The translations under genes and the position numbers were made by a program. This document shows, one piece after another, positions 32,591 to 40,842 of a stretch of 64,000 nucleotides of DNA (positions are counted from its first letter, which is position 1; the number at the start of each line of letters is the position of its first letter). The DNA is from Thermogutta sp039793925 (GTDB taxonomy: Bacteria; Planctomycetota; Planctomycetia; Pirellulales; Thermoguttaceae). The notes below the pieces were generated by a model that saw only the letters and a program-made list of their open reading frames with translations, was not told the origin of the DNA and did not search any database. The stretch is taken from positions 23,400 to 87,399 of the forward strand of contig NZ_JBAMME010000307.1 of assembly GCF_039793925.1 (NCBI RefSeq), written 5' to 3'.

Positions 32591-34903
32591 TCAAGGTTGT
32601 TCCGCCGCTGGCTCATAAACGACGCCGTGTACCGGGCCCGACTTGAGCCGTTTGCGCCAGAGTTCGATGGCCCGCCGCCGCTCAGTGGGGGAGCTTTGCG
32701 GCTCGTAGGTGAGCGTCATTTGCGTCACCTGTCGAAGCATCAGCGATGCCAGGACACGGATGGCCAGCTTTTCGTGATCCAGGTACTGGATGAGTTCCTC
32801 GGCTTGGGCGAGTGTGAGTTGCGTGGAGGGATAGCGCCAGAGCATCGCGTAGCCAATCGCCCCATCTGAGACCAGAACGCGCTCTGCCGCACGACGGACG
32901 CTGGCTGCCAGAGTCGGCGAAATACGCACGAGCTGACGCAAGATGATCCACGTCTCACGCCAATAGGCGCGCTGATCGGAGTCCTCCAGCGTTTTCCAGA
33001 GATCGTCGGGGACTCCCAAATAGGCGAGGCTTCGGCGGGCCAGCCAGGCCACTTCTCGCTGACGTACGGCGGAATTTTCTCGGAGCACCTGGAGGGGATC
33101 TTTTTCGGTATCACGGAGCGCTCGCTCCAGCACAGCCATGGCCCGTTCTTCGATGATCGCCGCAGTCTCAGCAGCGGGCCGAATCCACTCGGGCTGATTC
33201 TCCAGCGGGGCTGTCTGCAGCTCTGATTCACTCAATCGGACCTGAACCGGTGCGCGGAGAACGAGCGGACGTGTTCGCCCGCTGTCCAACCATCGGGCAG
33301 CTCCACCAAGCACGTAAAGATCGGTGACCCAGGGGACGGGCTGCGTTTCCGGATCACCGGCGCAATCCTGATTGCGCTGCACCGCCAGGGCCACCATGGT
33401 GTTTTGGTCGTTGAGTTCTAAGATCCCTTCGAGAGGACCGCAAGTGAGCCGGAGACTTGCTCCGTTGGGTGCCGTGGCTGTAATGGCCAGATTTCCGTAG
33501 GTGACACGCAGACCCACGCGCCCCTGAGCGTCCACAGGGGCCAGTTCCCAGAAAACAGGGCCAATGCATTCAACCTCCAGGGTCTCACCCAACCGGAGTT
33601 TGGGCCGGAAAGATGGCGGTACCAAAAAACTGTCGCCCGTTTTCACCTGCTGTTCCGGAGAGACCCGTTGCGCCGGGCGATTCGGCAGGGTTAGGAACAG
33701 GACCTGCGGCAACCGGGGATCTGGGAGAAGCGACCCAATGGGTTCTGGGGGGAGGGGCGCCACGTCGACCGGCGGCACAGCATCCGGAATTGTGCCTCCA
33801 GGTAAGCTCGTTGATGGTGCCGGGGGGACGGGTAGAGGTGCCGGAAGGAGATCACCCACCGGCGGCCTGGGTGACTGCGGAAGTTGTGGCGACACCGCCA
33901 CGTCGGTCGGCGGCGGACTGGGTTGCGCAGACAACTCTGCCGGTGGCATCATCGGTTGCTGAGGAGAGGCAGTGGGTGCTTCAGCGACCGGAACTCCTGG
34001 GGAAGCCTGCTGGACAGGCTGGCCTGTTTCAGAGGGCATATCTGGGGGAGCCGGGCTGGAGGCCCCTGTAGCGGGACGCACTTCCGTGGTATCCCCCGTA
34101 GGAGTTTCGGCGGCAGGCCGAGAAGATACACCCTCTTCCTGCGACGGCTGATTTACAGATTCCGTAGAGCCAGTCGCCTTCGAATCCGCGGGTTTGGTTG
34201 GGGAAGTCGGTTGACTTTCTCCCAGGCCAGCCTCTGGACCTTTCGTCGCCAGGACGGTTTCCGACTGACTGGGAGATGGCCACGACATTCGATAGACAAG
34301 CAGTCCACCCACCACAGCAAATCCCAAAATCAACAGCACGGAAAGCCCCAACAACCACCACCGATAGCTGCGCTCGGAAACATTGGACACAAATTGGGCT
34401 TCCGCCCGCGGTCGGATCGGGGAGGCGCCGGTTGGCTGAGTTTCGGCCGGTGGAAATCCCTCCACGTCGGCAGTGAGGTCCCGCGCAATTCGTTCCACGG
34501 CAGATTCCTGCTGGGCTGCCACTTGGGGAAGTTTGTAAATCTTTTCGCGGAGGGCCGGGGCCACCTCGGCTGGTTCTCCCAGCACAAGGGCGAGAATCTG
34601 GTGGCAGGCTGCTACTTCTGCAAGTTCGATGTCCGACTCCAGGCATACCTTTTCAAAGTCGGCGACCTTCTCTGCAGGCAAGGTGTTGTCGAGATACTCC
34701 GCCACGGTGTTGGGGTCGAGACTCTCACGGTGATCGAGGACCTCTGGGGCCCCGAGCTTGTCCTTGCGGAGAAGTTCCCGGATTCGCCGAATGAGGGCCT
34801 TCGCCACTTCGCTTTCTTCAATCTTTTTGCCCAATTCAGCGGCATCTGCAGGCTCGAGAACGTTGTCCAGATAGGCCAGAAGTGTCCGTAGGGTCAACCG
34901 CAT
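32591..34903 (-). CDS. Single-pass membrane protein with anti-sigma-like N-terminus and FecR-like outer part
   Basis: 770 residues. The N-terminus holds two related helical units, LLAYLDNVLEPADAAELGKK and VAEYLDNTLPAEKVADFEKV, resembling anti-sigma-factor segments but without the zinc ligands. One membrane span follows near residue 195 (WWLLGLSVLLILGFAVVGGL), then about 200 residues rich in Pro, Ser and Thr (a wall- or surface-spanning linker). Next is a beta-rich FecR-like region (KTGDSFLVP...GETLEVECIGP...RVGLRVTYGNLAI) and a helical C-terminal domain. GGAGG is seven bases before ATG 34903. No ECF sigma gene is adjacent. A signalling or cell-surface sensor role is inference; this looks like a planctomycete-type family. 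Confidence 0.7.
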   Translation of the reverse strand: MRLTLRTLLAYLDNVLEPADAAELGKKIEESEVAKALIRRIRELLRKDKLGAPEVLDHRESLDPNTVAEYLDNTLPAEKVADFEKVCLESDIELAEVAACHQILALVLGEPAEVAPALREKIYKLPQVAAQQESAVERIARDLTADVEGFPPAETQPTGASPIRPRAEAQFVSNVSERSYRWWLLGLSVLLILGFAVVGGLLVYRMSWPSPSQSETVLATKGPEAGLGESQPTSPTKPADSKATGSTESVNQPSQEEGVSSRPAAETPTGDTTEVRPATGASSPAPPDMPSETGQPVQQASPGVPVAEAPTASPQQPMMPPAELSAQPSPPPTDVAVSPQLPQSPRPPVGDLLPAPLPVPPAPSTSLPGGTIPDAVPPVDVAPLPPEPIGSLLPDPRLPQVLFLTLPNRPAQRVSPEQQVKTGDSFLVPPSFRPKLRLGETLEVECIGPVFWELAPVDAQGRVGLRVTYGNLAITATAPNGASLRLTCGPLEGILELNDQNTMVALAVQRNQDCAGDPETQPVPWVTDLYVLGGAARWLDSGRTRPLVLRAPVQVRLSESELQTAPLENQPEWIRPAAETAAIIEERAMAVLERALRDTEKDPLQVLRENSAVRQREVAWLARRSLAYLGVPDDLWKTLEDSDQRAYWRETWIILRQLVRISPTLAASVRRAAERVLVSDGAIGYAMLWRYPSTQLTLAQAEELIQYLDHEKLAIRVLASLMLRQVTQMTLTYEPQSSPTERRRAIELWRKRLKSGPVHGVVYEPAAEQP

Positions 34904-35120
34904 GGGTTCGCCTCCGCGAGGTGTGAGGGGTTCTCTCGACAAAGTCTCGGCCGGAAACCGTTGACCTCAAATTTCCCGGTGAGGTTTCCGGCTCAATGGG
35001 AAACGCCGAATCTGCCAGACCACCCCACCACCTTATTAGTGGCCGGATCAACAAAATTTCGTACAAAAACTTTTGGGAATCTGGAGCTCTGAAAAGGCGG
35101 GAAGAAGGCGAGGTAGCTGT

Positions 35121-35149
35121 TTGACAGTCTTTCGATGGCCACCTACAAT
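35121..35149 (+). promoter_or_regulatory. Consensus promoter of the DksA-type gene
   Basis: -35 TTGACA (6/6) at 35121-35126, exactly 17 bases, -10 TACAAT (5/6) at 35144-35149. Transcription from about 35156 leaves a 50-base leader and rules out translation from the upstream ATG at 35135, which lies between the two boxes. It is in the 303-base gap between the divergent FecR-like and DksA-type genes; nothing else is seen in that gap. Confidence 0.75.
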
Positions 35150-35206
35150 CGAATTTTGACCCTGATAGTGGCCACAGTTTTGCTTGGCACCGGTGAGGTG
35201 TGGACA

Positions 35207-35605
35207 ATGAAGAATGAGTCGTTGAAAAAAGAAGAACTGGAATATTTCCGCAAGGAGTTGCTGGCCCTGCGGGAGCGTATTTCGGGCAACGTTCGTTATC
35301 TAACTCAGGCCGCTCTCAATCAAAACGAAGAAGGGCTGGCGGGGCGTGCAGGATCGTCCATCCATCCGGCGGAGTTGGGCAGCGACAATTATGAGCAAGA
35401 ATTCACGCTCTCTCTCGTGGAGAACGAGAGGGAAGTTCTCGAGCGCGTCAACGCTGCACTCAAGGCCATCGAAGAGGGCACCTACGGCAAATGCGAGATG
35501 TGCGGCCAGCGAATTCCCAAAATCCGCCTGAAAGCCATCCCCTACGCGACGACCTGCGTCAAATGTGCTGAAGAAAGCGAGCGGCAGGCCTCAGAGTCGC
35601 AGTAA
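35207..35605 (+). CDS. TraR/DksA-family zinc-finger protein
   Basis: 132 residues. An N-terminal helical hairpin (about 5-90) is followed by a C4 zinc finger, Cys96-x2-Cys99 and Cys117-x2-Cys120 (GKCEMCGQRIPKIRL...TTCVKC). DksA proteins bind the RNA polymerase secondary channel and adjust initiation, often with ppGpp. The DxxDxA tip motif of E. coli DksA is not present; the equivalent region reads HPAELGSDNYEQE, closer to the shorter TraR/YocK-type proteins, so a ppGpp role is not assured. The start is set by GAGG eight bases before ATG 35207 and by the promoter at 35121-35149. Confidence 0.88.
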   Translation: MKNESLKKEELEYFRKELLALRERISGNVRYLTQAALNQNEEGLAGRAGSSIHPAELGSDNYEQEFTLSLVENEREVLERVNAALKAIEEGTYGKCEMCGQRIPKIRLKAIPYATTCVKCAEESERQASESQ

Positions 35606-35643
35606 GTGGCTTTTCTCTTGCATAGGCATAGTGTCCTCCATAT

Positions 35644-35675
35644 AAAAAACGACCGCCGGCATGGGCCGACGGTCG
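35644..35675 (-). terminator. Rho-independent terminator of the glutamate-synthase-like gene
   Basis: Read on the minus strand: CGACCG-T-CGGC, loop CCAT, GCCG-G-CGGTCG, then TTTTTT and an AT-rich tail. It lies 35 bases past the stop of the minus-strand gene. The reverse reading has no T-run for the DksA-type gene. Confidence 0.85.
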
Positions 35676-35710
35676 CCTCTTGGATGTCCTGTGCAGATTA
35701 AGGCCTGGCG

Positions 35711-37357
35711 CTACTTCTTAAGAATCTCAAGCGCTTTATCATGCTGAGCATCGAGCATGAAGGGGATGCCCGTGACCTCGGCCGTCTCGCGGTTGGCGGC
35801 CATCAGGTCTTCCCGACGGATCGCACTAATGCTGAACCGACGAGCACCGGCCATCAGTTGCTGAAGTCCAGCCATGAGCTTATCCACCAGGCAGCAAACG
35901 GCCACGGCGCCAAACGGGATATTTTTCATTTCTTCGGCACCGACCTTGGCTTTGACAGTCTCCCAGGCCGCAAAGATTTCCTCCGGCTTTTGGCCGATCG
36001 CCGTCACGCTGGGAGGAAGGCTCTCCCAATTGCCATTGACGGCAGCTCGGCGTTCCGGCCGCAGGACACCTTCGATATTGCTGCCCAAAAAGCCGGGAAT
36101 CATCATGGCGCGGCCCATGCACACGAGCTTTGTGTAGGGGGCGCAGAGGGCCAGTGCTTTGAAGATGTGGTCTTCGCGACCGAATCCACCACCCAGTGAA
36201 ATATCCGGAGGCTGGATCCCGCGCTGTTTGAGGACCTGGCAGTATTCATAAGTTTTGGCGTGGAGATGGAGCGAGGGGACGCCCCAGTATTCCATCATGT
36301 TCCAGGGGCTCATGCCCGTACCGCCTCCGGCGCCATCGATGGTCAAAAGATCGAGCTTGGCGTCCGCGGCGCAGCGAAGCGCCAGGGCCAGGGCCTCCAT
36401 CCCATAGGCCCCCGTCTTCAGCGAGATCCGCTTATAGCCCAGTTTCCGGAAGAAGTCAATCGAGTTCATAAAGTCCTCGTACACGTCTTCCGCCGAGTGG
36501 AGGTGGGAAGCCCCCAGGCGGCTGTGTCGGGCAAACGAACGGAGGGCACCGGAACGATAGGCGGCTTCAGCGACCGGATCATAGGGATCGGGATCCACAA
36601 TGTAACCACGGTCCTTGAGGAACCGCGCGTATTCGATATCCGTCACCTGAATTTCGCCCCCGATGTCCTTAGCACCCTGGCCCCATTTCAACTCCAAAAT
36701 GACCTTATCACCGAATTTTTCGATCAGGTACTGCGCCACACCATTGCGAGTGTCCTCCACGTTCATTTGCACAATGATGGCGCCGTAACCGTCGTAATAG
36801 CGGAGGAATGAATTGACCCGGCGGTCCATCTCGGGAGATTCCACCACCCGGCCGTCTTTAAACACCGATTTGCGGTCCACTCCCACAACGTTCTCACCAA
36901 CCACAATGGGAAATCCGCACAGCGCGGCGCCGATGGCGAAGGAATCCCAGTACTTGGCCGCCACAAATGTGGAGCCCAGCGCACCGGTCATGATCGGGAC
37001 GCGGCACTTGGTTTTGACCTCGCGGCCGAATTCGGTGGACACATCCACGCGTGGAAAGACGCAGTCGTCGGGGGAGTCCGTCATCCCCGGTGGCAAACCT
37101 GTGGCATCGTAGGCGTAACCCTGAATGCGTAAAGCATGATACCCAACGCCCAGAGCCACAATATTGGCGGAGCCGGCGGTCACATTGCCGAAGTCTCGTG
37201 GGTAGAGCAACTTTCTGCCGACCAGCGAGCTGAGCCAGGTTTCGCACTTCCCCTTGCAGTCGGATTCGCAAAGGGTGCACAAACCAGAATCGGCTGGGTT
37301 CCCCCGGTTCACCGTTCCCAGAACATCGTTTTGCTTGCGGTACTGAATGAAACTCAT
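35711..37357 (-). CDS. FMN-binding glutamate-synthase-like protein (stand-alone GltB central domain)
   Basis: 548 residues, corresponding to the FMN/synthase domain of glutamate synthase without the glutaminase or GXGXG domains. The N-terminus has a cysteine cluster (CTLCESDCKGKC, from Cys27) that could bind an iron-sulfur cluster. The FMN/2-oxoglutarate core shows LTIDGAGGGTGMSPWNMMEYWGVP and SLGGGFGREDHIFKALALCA. Such single-domain proteins occur in archaea and many bacteria; glutamate formation from ammonia or a dedicated donor is inferred, not shown. It is divergent from an NrpR-type regulator and has an NrpR-like operator over its promoter, which supports a role in nitrogen metabolism. 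GGGAG seven bases before the ATG; strong terminator downstream. Confidence 0.85.
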   Translation of the reverse strand: MSFIQYRKQNDVLGTVNRGNPADSGLCTLCESDCKGKCETWLSSLVGRKLLYPRDFGNVTAGSANIVALGVGYHALRIQGYAYDATGLPPGMTDSPDDCVFPRVDVSTEFGREVKTKCRVPIMTGALGSTFVAAKYWDSFAIGAALCGFPIVVGENVVGVDRKSVFKDGRVVESPEMDRRVNSFLRYYDGYGAIIVQMNVEDTRNGVAQYLIEKFGDKVILELKWGQGAKDIGGEIQVTDIEYARFLKDRGYIVDPDPYDPVAEAAYRSGALRSFARHSRLGASHLHSAEDVYEDFMNSIDFFRKLGYKRISLKTGAYGMEALALALRCAADAKLDLLTIDGAGGGTGMSPWNMMEYWGVPSLHLHAKTYEYCQVLKQRGIQPPDISLGGGFGREDHIFKALALCAPYTKLVCMGRAMMIPGFLGSNIEGVLRPERRAAVNGNWESLPPSVTAIGQKPEEIFAAWETVKAKVGAEEMKNIPFGAVAVCCLVDKLMAGLQQLMAGARRFSISAIRREDLMAANRETAEVTGIPFMLDAQHDKALEILKK

Positions 37358-37426
37358 CGTACGTCTCCCGGAAGTCTAAAAACCGCAGATCTGCCGAGCA
37401 ATTGGCAACAAGATAGAAAAGGGATC

Positions 37427-37440
37427 GGTATTATCTTACC
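37427..37440. promoter_or_regulatory. NrpR-type operator GGTA-N6-TACC
   Basis: GGTA at 37427-37430, six bases, TACC at 37437-37440. As I recall, Methanosarcina NrpR recognises this same form and Methanococcus NrpR GGAA-N6-TTCC. It covers the predicted -10 region of the gltB-like gene and the regulator gene is divergent next door. Binding by this protein is inferred. Confidence 0.65.
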
Positions 37441-37460
37441 AATTCTCCAGAATTCGTCAA
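37430..37460 (-). promoter_or_regulatory. Promoter of the glutamate-synthase-like gene
   Basis: Minus strand: -35 TTGACG (5/6) at 37460-37455. The -10 is either TAAGAT (37438-37433, 16-base spacer) or GATAAT (37435-37430, 19-base spacer). Both overlap the GGTA-N6-TACC palindrome. The gene starts at 37357, giving a leader of about 65 bases. Confidence 0.5.
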
Positions 37461-37736
37461 CCCGATGTTACGAGGGAAATCAGCAAATTCTCCGTCGCTC
37501 AGTTTAGCAGTTCACACATCGGAAATGTTGCTATTTGAAAAGAATTGGCAATATTGCCGATTCTTGGGCAGTTTTCGGCAAGATTGTTGCCTTGTAAACT
37601 AATTGAATGCCAGATGAACCCTGGTTTCGGAAAGTCAGATCGGTTTGTTGCCAATCATCTGCCAAAGGTTATTCCAGGCGGTTGCGCAGTCTTTCGGGGA
37701 ATTCCCAACCAATGCGTCGAGCCACGAGGTTTTTTC

Positions 37737-38801
37737 ATGAGACGAAAATCGTCATCACCGCGAATGCCTGAAGAAATGCCCGTCTCCCGTCGGGAAGAGC
37801 GCAAGTCCCGCCATAGGATGGAAATCCTCCGCGTTCTTCGTAAGTCGCAGCAGCCTCTCACGTCAGGTGAGATTGCCGAGGCGCTGGCCTCGTCGGGCTA
37901 CTTGATCAGCGAACGGACGGTCCGCCTCTACCTCAACGAACTCGATCGCGAAGGATTGACAATCTCCTACGGCCATCGCGGTCATACGATCTCCGATAAA
38001 GGCCTCGCCGAGTTGCGAATTGCTCAGACGGTTCAGCGGGTCGGATATCTCTCCGCCCGTATCGACGAAATGACCTACAAGATGACCTTTGATTTGGAGC
38101 GCCGCACGGGCACGGTGGTGGTCAATACGTCAGTGGTCAATCCGCGGGATCTTGCCCAGTGTCTGGATGCGGTGTGCCAGGTTTTCTACAAGGGCTACGG
38201 CATGGGCCGGCGGCTGGCCATCCTGGAACCTGGCGAAACAATCGGCGGTGTTCAGATTCCTCCCGGGAAAATTGGATTCTGCACGATCTGCTCCATCACC
38301 TTCAACAGTGTGCTGCTCAAGCACGGCATTCCCACCGCCTCGCGATTTGGCGGCCTGCTGGAACTTCGCAATGGCAAGCCCGTGCGATTCGCAGAGATCA
38401 TTCATTACGACGGAACAAGTATTGATCCATTGGAAGTGTTCATCCGCAGCCGAATGACGAATTACCGAGGGGCAATCACGGATGGAAATGGGTTGATCGG
38501 GGCGAGCTTCCGGGAAATTCCCGAGGACGCCCGGGAAGTGGTCCTTCATCTAGAAGAAGAGATGGCCCGTATCGGGTTGGGCGGCCTGATGACGGTGGGG
38601 CTTCCCTCGCAACCCGTGCTCGGGATCCCCGTCATTTCAGGCCGTGTGGGAGTGATCGTGATCGCCGGACTCAACCCGATCGCCATTCTTGAGGAAATTG
38701 GCTATCAGGTTTACTCCCGGGCGCTCAGCGGTCTGCTCGACTTTAGCCGCTTGATCACGGTGGATGATTTGCCCGACGTGCTCCAAAAGTATCTGACCTA
38801 G
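37737..38801 (+). CDS. nrpR: NrpR-type transcriptional regulator (winged helix plus one NrpR/DUF128 domain)
   Basis: 354 residues. A winged-helix domain (about residues 24-92, HRMEILRVLRKSQQPLTSGEIAEAL with SERTVRLYLNELDREGL) is followed by one NrpR domain (about 95-350; KIGFCTICSITFNSVLLKHGIPTASRFGGLLEL, and GVIVIAGLNPIAILEE at the end). NrpR is the 2-oxoglutarate-responsive nitrogen repressor of methanogens, where two NrpR domains often occur; a single domain is seen here. The start is ATG 37737 with GAGG seven bases upstream; the frame extends 64 codons into non-coding-looking sequence. Divergent from the glutamate-synthase-like gene with a matching operator between them. Loss of DNA binding on 2-oxoglutarate is expected by analogy. 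Confidence 0.85.
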   Translation: MRRKSSSPRMPEEMPVSRREERKSRHRMEILRVLRKSQQPLTSGEIAEALASSGYLISERTVRLYLNELDREGLTISYGHRGHTISDKGLAELRIAQTVQRVGYLSARIDEMTYKMTFDLERRTGTVVVNTSVVNPRDLAQCLDAVCQVFYKGYGMGRRLAILEPGETIGGVQIPPGKIGFCTICSITFNSVLLKHGIPTASRFGGLLELRNGKPVRFAEIIHYDGTSIDPLEVFIRSRMTNYRGAITDGNGLIGASFREIPEDAREVVLHLEEEMARIGLGGLMTVGLPSQPVLGIPVISGRVGVIVIAGLNPIAILEEIGYQVYSRALSGLLDFSRLITVDDLPDVLQKYLT

Positions 38802-38844
38802 GCCAGGCTGAAAAGTTGGGCATTTCCCCTGCGATAGCGCGCTC

Positions 38845-40410
38845 TCAATGTCGGAAGTGGCGTCTTCCGGTGAAGATCATGGGGATGCCGTACTGGTTGC
38901 AGGCGGCAATGACCTCATCGTCTCGCACAGAGCCGCCCGGCTGAATGATGGCGCGAATCCCCGCCTTGGCCGCGTGCTCGATGGAATCAGGAAAGGGGAA
39001 AAAGGCATCTGAGGCCAGCACACTCCCCGCCGCCCGGTCTCCCGCTTTGCGGATCGCAATTTCCACGGAATCCACGCGGCTCATCTGGCCGGCACCCACT
39101 CCTACCAGCATCTGATCTTTGGCAAGGACGATGGCGTTGGATTTGACGAAACGGACCATCCCCCAGGCAAAGCGAAGATCAGGAAAAAGGGCGTCATCCG
39201 GCTGAACCTGGGTAACGACTTTCCACCCTGTTTCGTCGTCGGGAAGGTTATCGGCGTCCTGCACGAGCAATCCCTCTTGAAGCGGACGGTAATTCCAGCA
39301 GGGGGCCGGCCTGGTCAGTTCACCCACTTCCATGAGCCGCACATTCTTTTTCCACTTGGGGACGGTGGTCAACATTTCCAGGGCTTCACGATCGAAAGCC
39401 GGAGCGATAATGGCCTCGATAAAAAGCCCCGGTTCGCACAGGACTTCCGCCGTCGCCCGATCCACCACCCGATTTATCCCCAACACGGAACCAAAGGCGC
39501 TTACCGGATCTCCGGCCAGGGCCTTACGGGTCGCTTCGGCGAGCGAATCCGCTAGGGCTGCCCCGCACGGGTTGTTATGCTTGATGACGCTGACCGCCGG
39601 TGCCTCGAAGTGGCGAACGATTTCCAGGGCGGATTCCAGATCGAGCAGATTATTATAGGAAAGTTCTTTACCGTGGAGTTGTCGGGCTGTGACAACAGAT
39701 GGTCCTTTCGCTTCCGGAAGCGCATACACGGCCGCCTGCTGATGGGGGTTCTCTCCATAGCGCAGTGTGAACAGCCGATCGTAGCGGAAAAACAGGCGTG
39801 GTGGAAAGACACTGGGTTCCACCTGTTTGGCAAACCACGTCGCGATAGTCTGGTCGTACTCGGCGGTGTGTGCAAAGGCCTCGGCGGCAAGACGCCGTCG
39901 GAGCTCCAGTGTGATTCCACCATGCGTTTGCAGTTCGCCCAAAATCTCGGCGTAGTGAGCGGGCTGCGTCACGACAGCGACAAACGCGTGGTTCTTGGCC
40001 GCTGCCCTCACCAGGGAAGGTCCCCCGATGTCAATGTTCTCGATCGCATCCGCTTCTGTGCAACCAGGCCGTTCAATCGTTTTGCGGAAGGGATAAAGAT
40101 TCACCACCACCAGATCGAAGGCCAGAATCCCATGTTCCGCCATGGATTGGAGGTCTTCCGGCCGATCGCGTCGTGCCAGAATCCCGCCGAAGATCCGCGG
40201 ATGGAGGGTCTTGACCCGACCTTCCATCATCTCGGGAAATCCCGTGTAGGCCGCCACGTCTTTCACCGGAATACCGGCCTGCTCGAGAAACAGGCGGGTG
40301 CCGCCCGTGCTGAAAATCTCAATTCCCAGTTTGTGGAGCTGCCGGGCGAATTCGGCCAGACCTGTTTTGTCGCTGACACTGATCAGCGCCCGCTGCGGCT
40401 TGATGACCAT
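38845..40410 (-). CDS. purH: Bifunctional AICAR transformylase/IMP cyclohydrolase
   Basis: Last two steps of IMP synthesis. The N-terminal MGS-like cyclohydrolase domain (about 1-195) shows ALISVSDKTGLAEFARQL, STGGTRLFLEQAGI and GRVKTLHPRIFGG. The C-terminal transformylase (about 200-521) has RYGENPHQQAAVY, SVIKHNNPCGAA and the final QPGGSVRDDEVIAACNQYGI. 521 residues from ATG 40410, which has GGAGG eight bases upstream; a TTG five codons earlier is unlikely. Convergent with nrpR. Confidence 0.97.
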   Translation of the reverse strand: MVIKPQRALISVSDKTGLAEFARQLHKLGIEIFSTGGTRLFLEQAGIPVKDVAAYTGFPEMMEGRVKTLHPRIFGGILARRDRPEDLQSMAEHGILAFDLVVVNLYPFRKTIERPGCTEADAIENIDIGGPSLVRAAAKNHAFVAVVTQPAHYAEILGELQTHGGITLELRRRLAAEAFAHTAEYDQTIATWFAKQVEPSVFPPRLFFRYDRLFTLRYGENPHQQAAVYALPEAKGPSVVTARQLHGKELSYNNLLDLESALEIVRHFEAPAVSVIKHNNPCGAALADSLAEATRKALAGDPVSAFGSVLGINRVVDRATAEVLCEPGLFIEAIIAPAFDREALEMLTTVPKWKKNVRLMEVGELTRPAPCWNYRPLQEGLLVQDADNLPDDETGWKVVTQVQPDDALFPDLRFAWGMVRFVKSNAIVLAKDQMLVGVGAGQMSRVDSVEIAIRKAGDRAAGSVLASDAFFPFPDSIEHAAKAGIRAIIQPGGSVRDDEVIAACNQYGIPMIFTGRRHFRH

Positions 40411-40842
40411 CACGTGAACCTCCAAAGTTCTCCGTTCGTGTTTCCAAATCCTTCATTCTAAATAGCTGAAGGAGAATGCTGAAGGAGTCGCGGGGTACAG
40501 CGAGCGTGTGAGGTTGCGCCCGCCCGGTGTGAATGACAAAAAAGGGACCTGACAAGCACAGTTCCGAAGGTTCTAAGAGTTCCACTGGTCGTGCTGTATG
40601 GACTATTTTGGCCGTGGATCGGTTTCAATTGGCGCCATCTCTGCTTCAGCGGCCGAGGTTCCCGTTTTCGATGCGCGTTCTGCGGCATTCTCAAAGGTCC
40701 GACGTGGGGCCATTCTGCAAGGGCTATTATATTGGTCCAGAACCCAGGTATAATGGCACCGGCTGCAACGGTGGGTGGGATTTCTCCCAGACTGGCTTTT
40801 CTGAGATGGGATGGTTTTTATGAGTAGTTGGGGAGGTGATGT
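40411..40842. other. 432-base divergent region between purH and sulfatase
   Basis: Carries the 10-base direct repeat GCTGAAGGAG at 40465-40474 and 40478-40487, just upstream of a minus-strand TAGAAT (40460-40455) that could be the purH -10. Toward the sulfatase there is a TATAAT at 40749-40754 without a good -35. A small hairpin, TGGGA-TTTC-TCCCA, follows in the leader. No gene. Confidence 0.45.

Larger units (their letters stand above)
37402..37666. repeat. Cluster of GGCAA/TTGCC motifs between gltB-like and nrpR genes
   Basis: TTGGCAA at 37402-37408, GGCAATATTGCC (perfect palindrome) at 37547-37558, GGCAA-N5-TTGCC at 37577-37591, TTGCCAA at 37648-37654 and TGCCAAA at 37660-37666. The density of one short motif in both orientations suggests a regulator with several sites. 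Inference. Confidence 0.45.
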
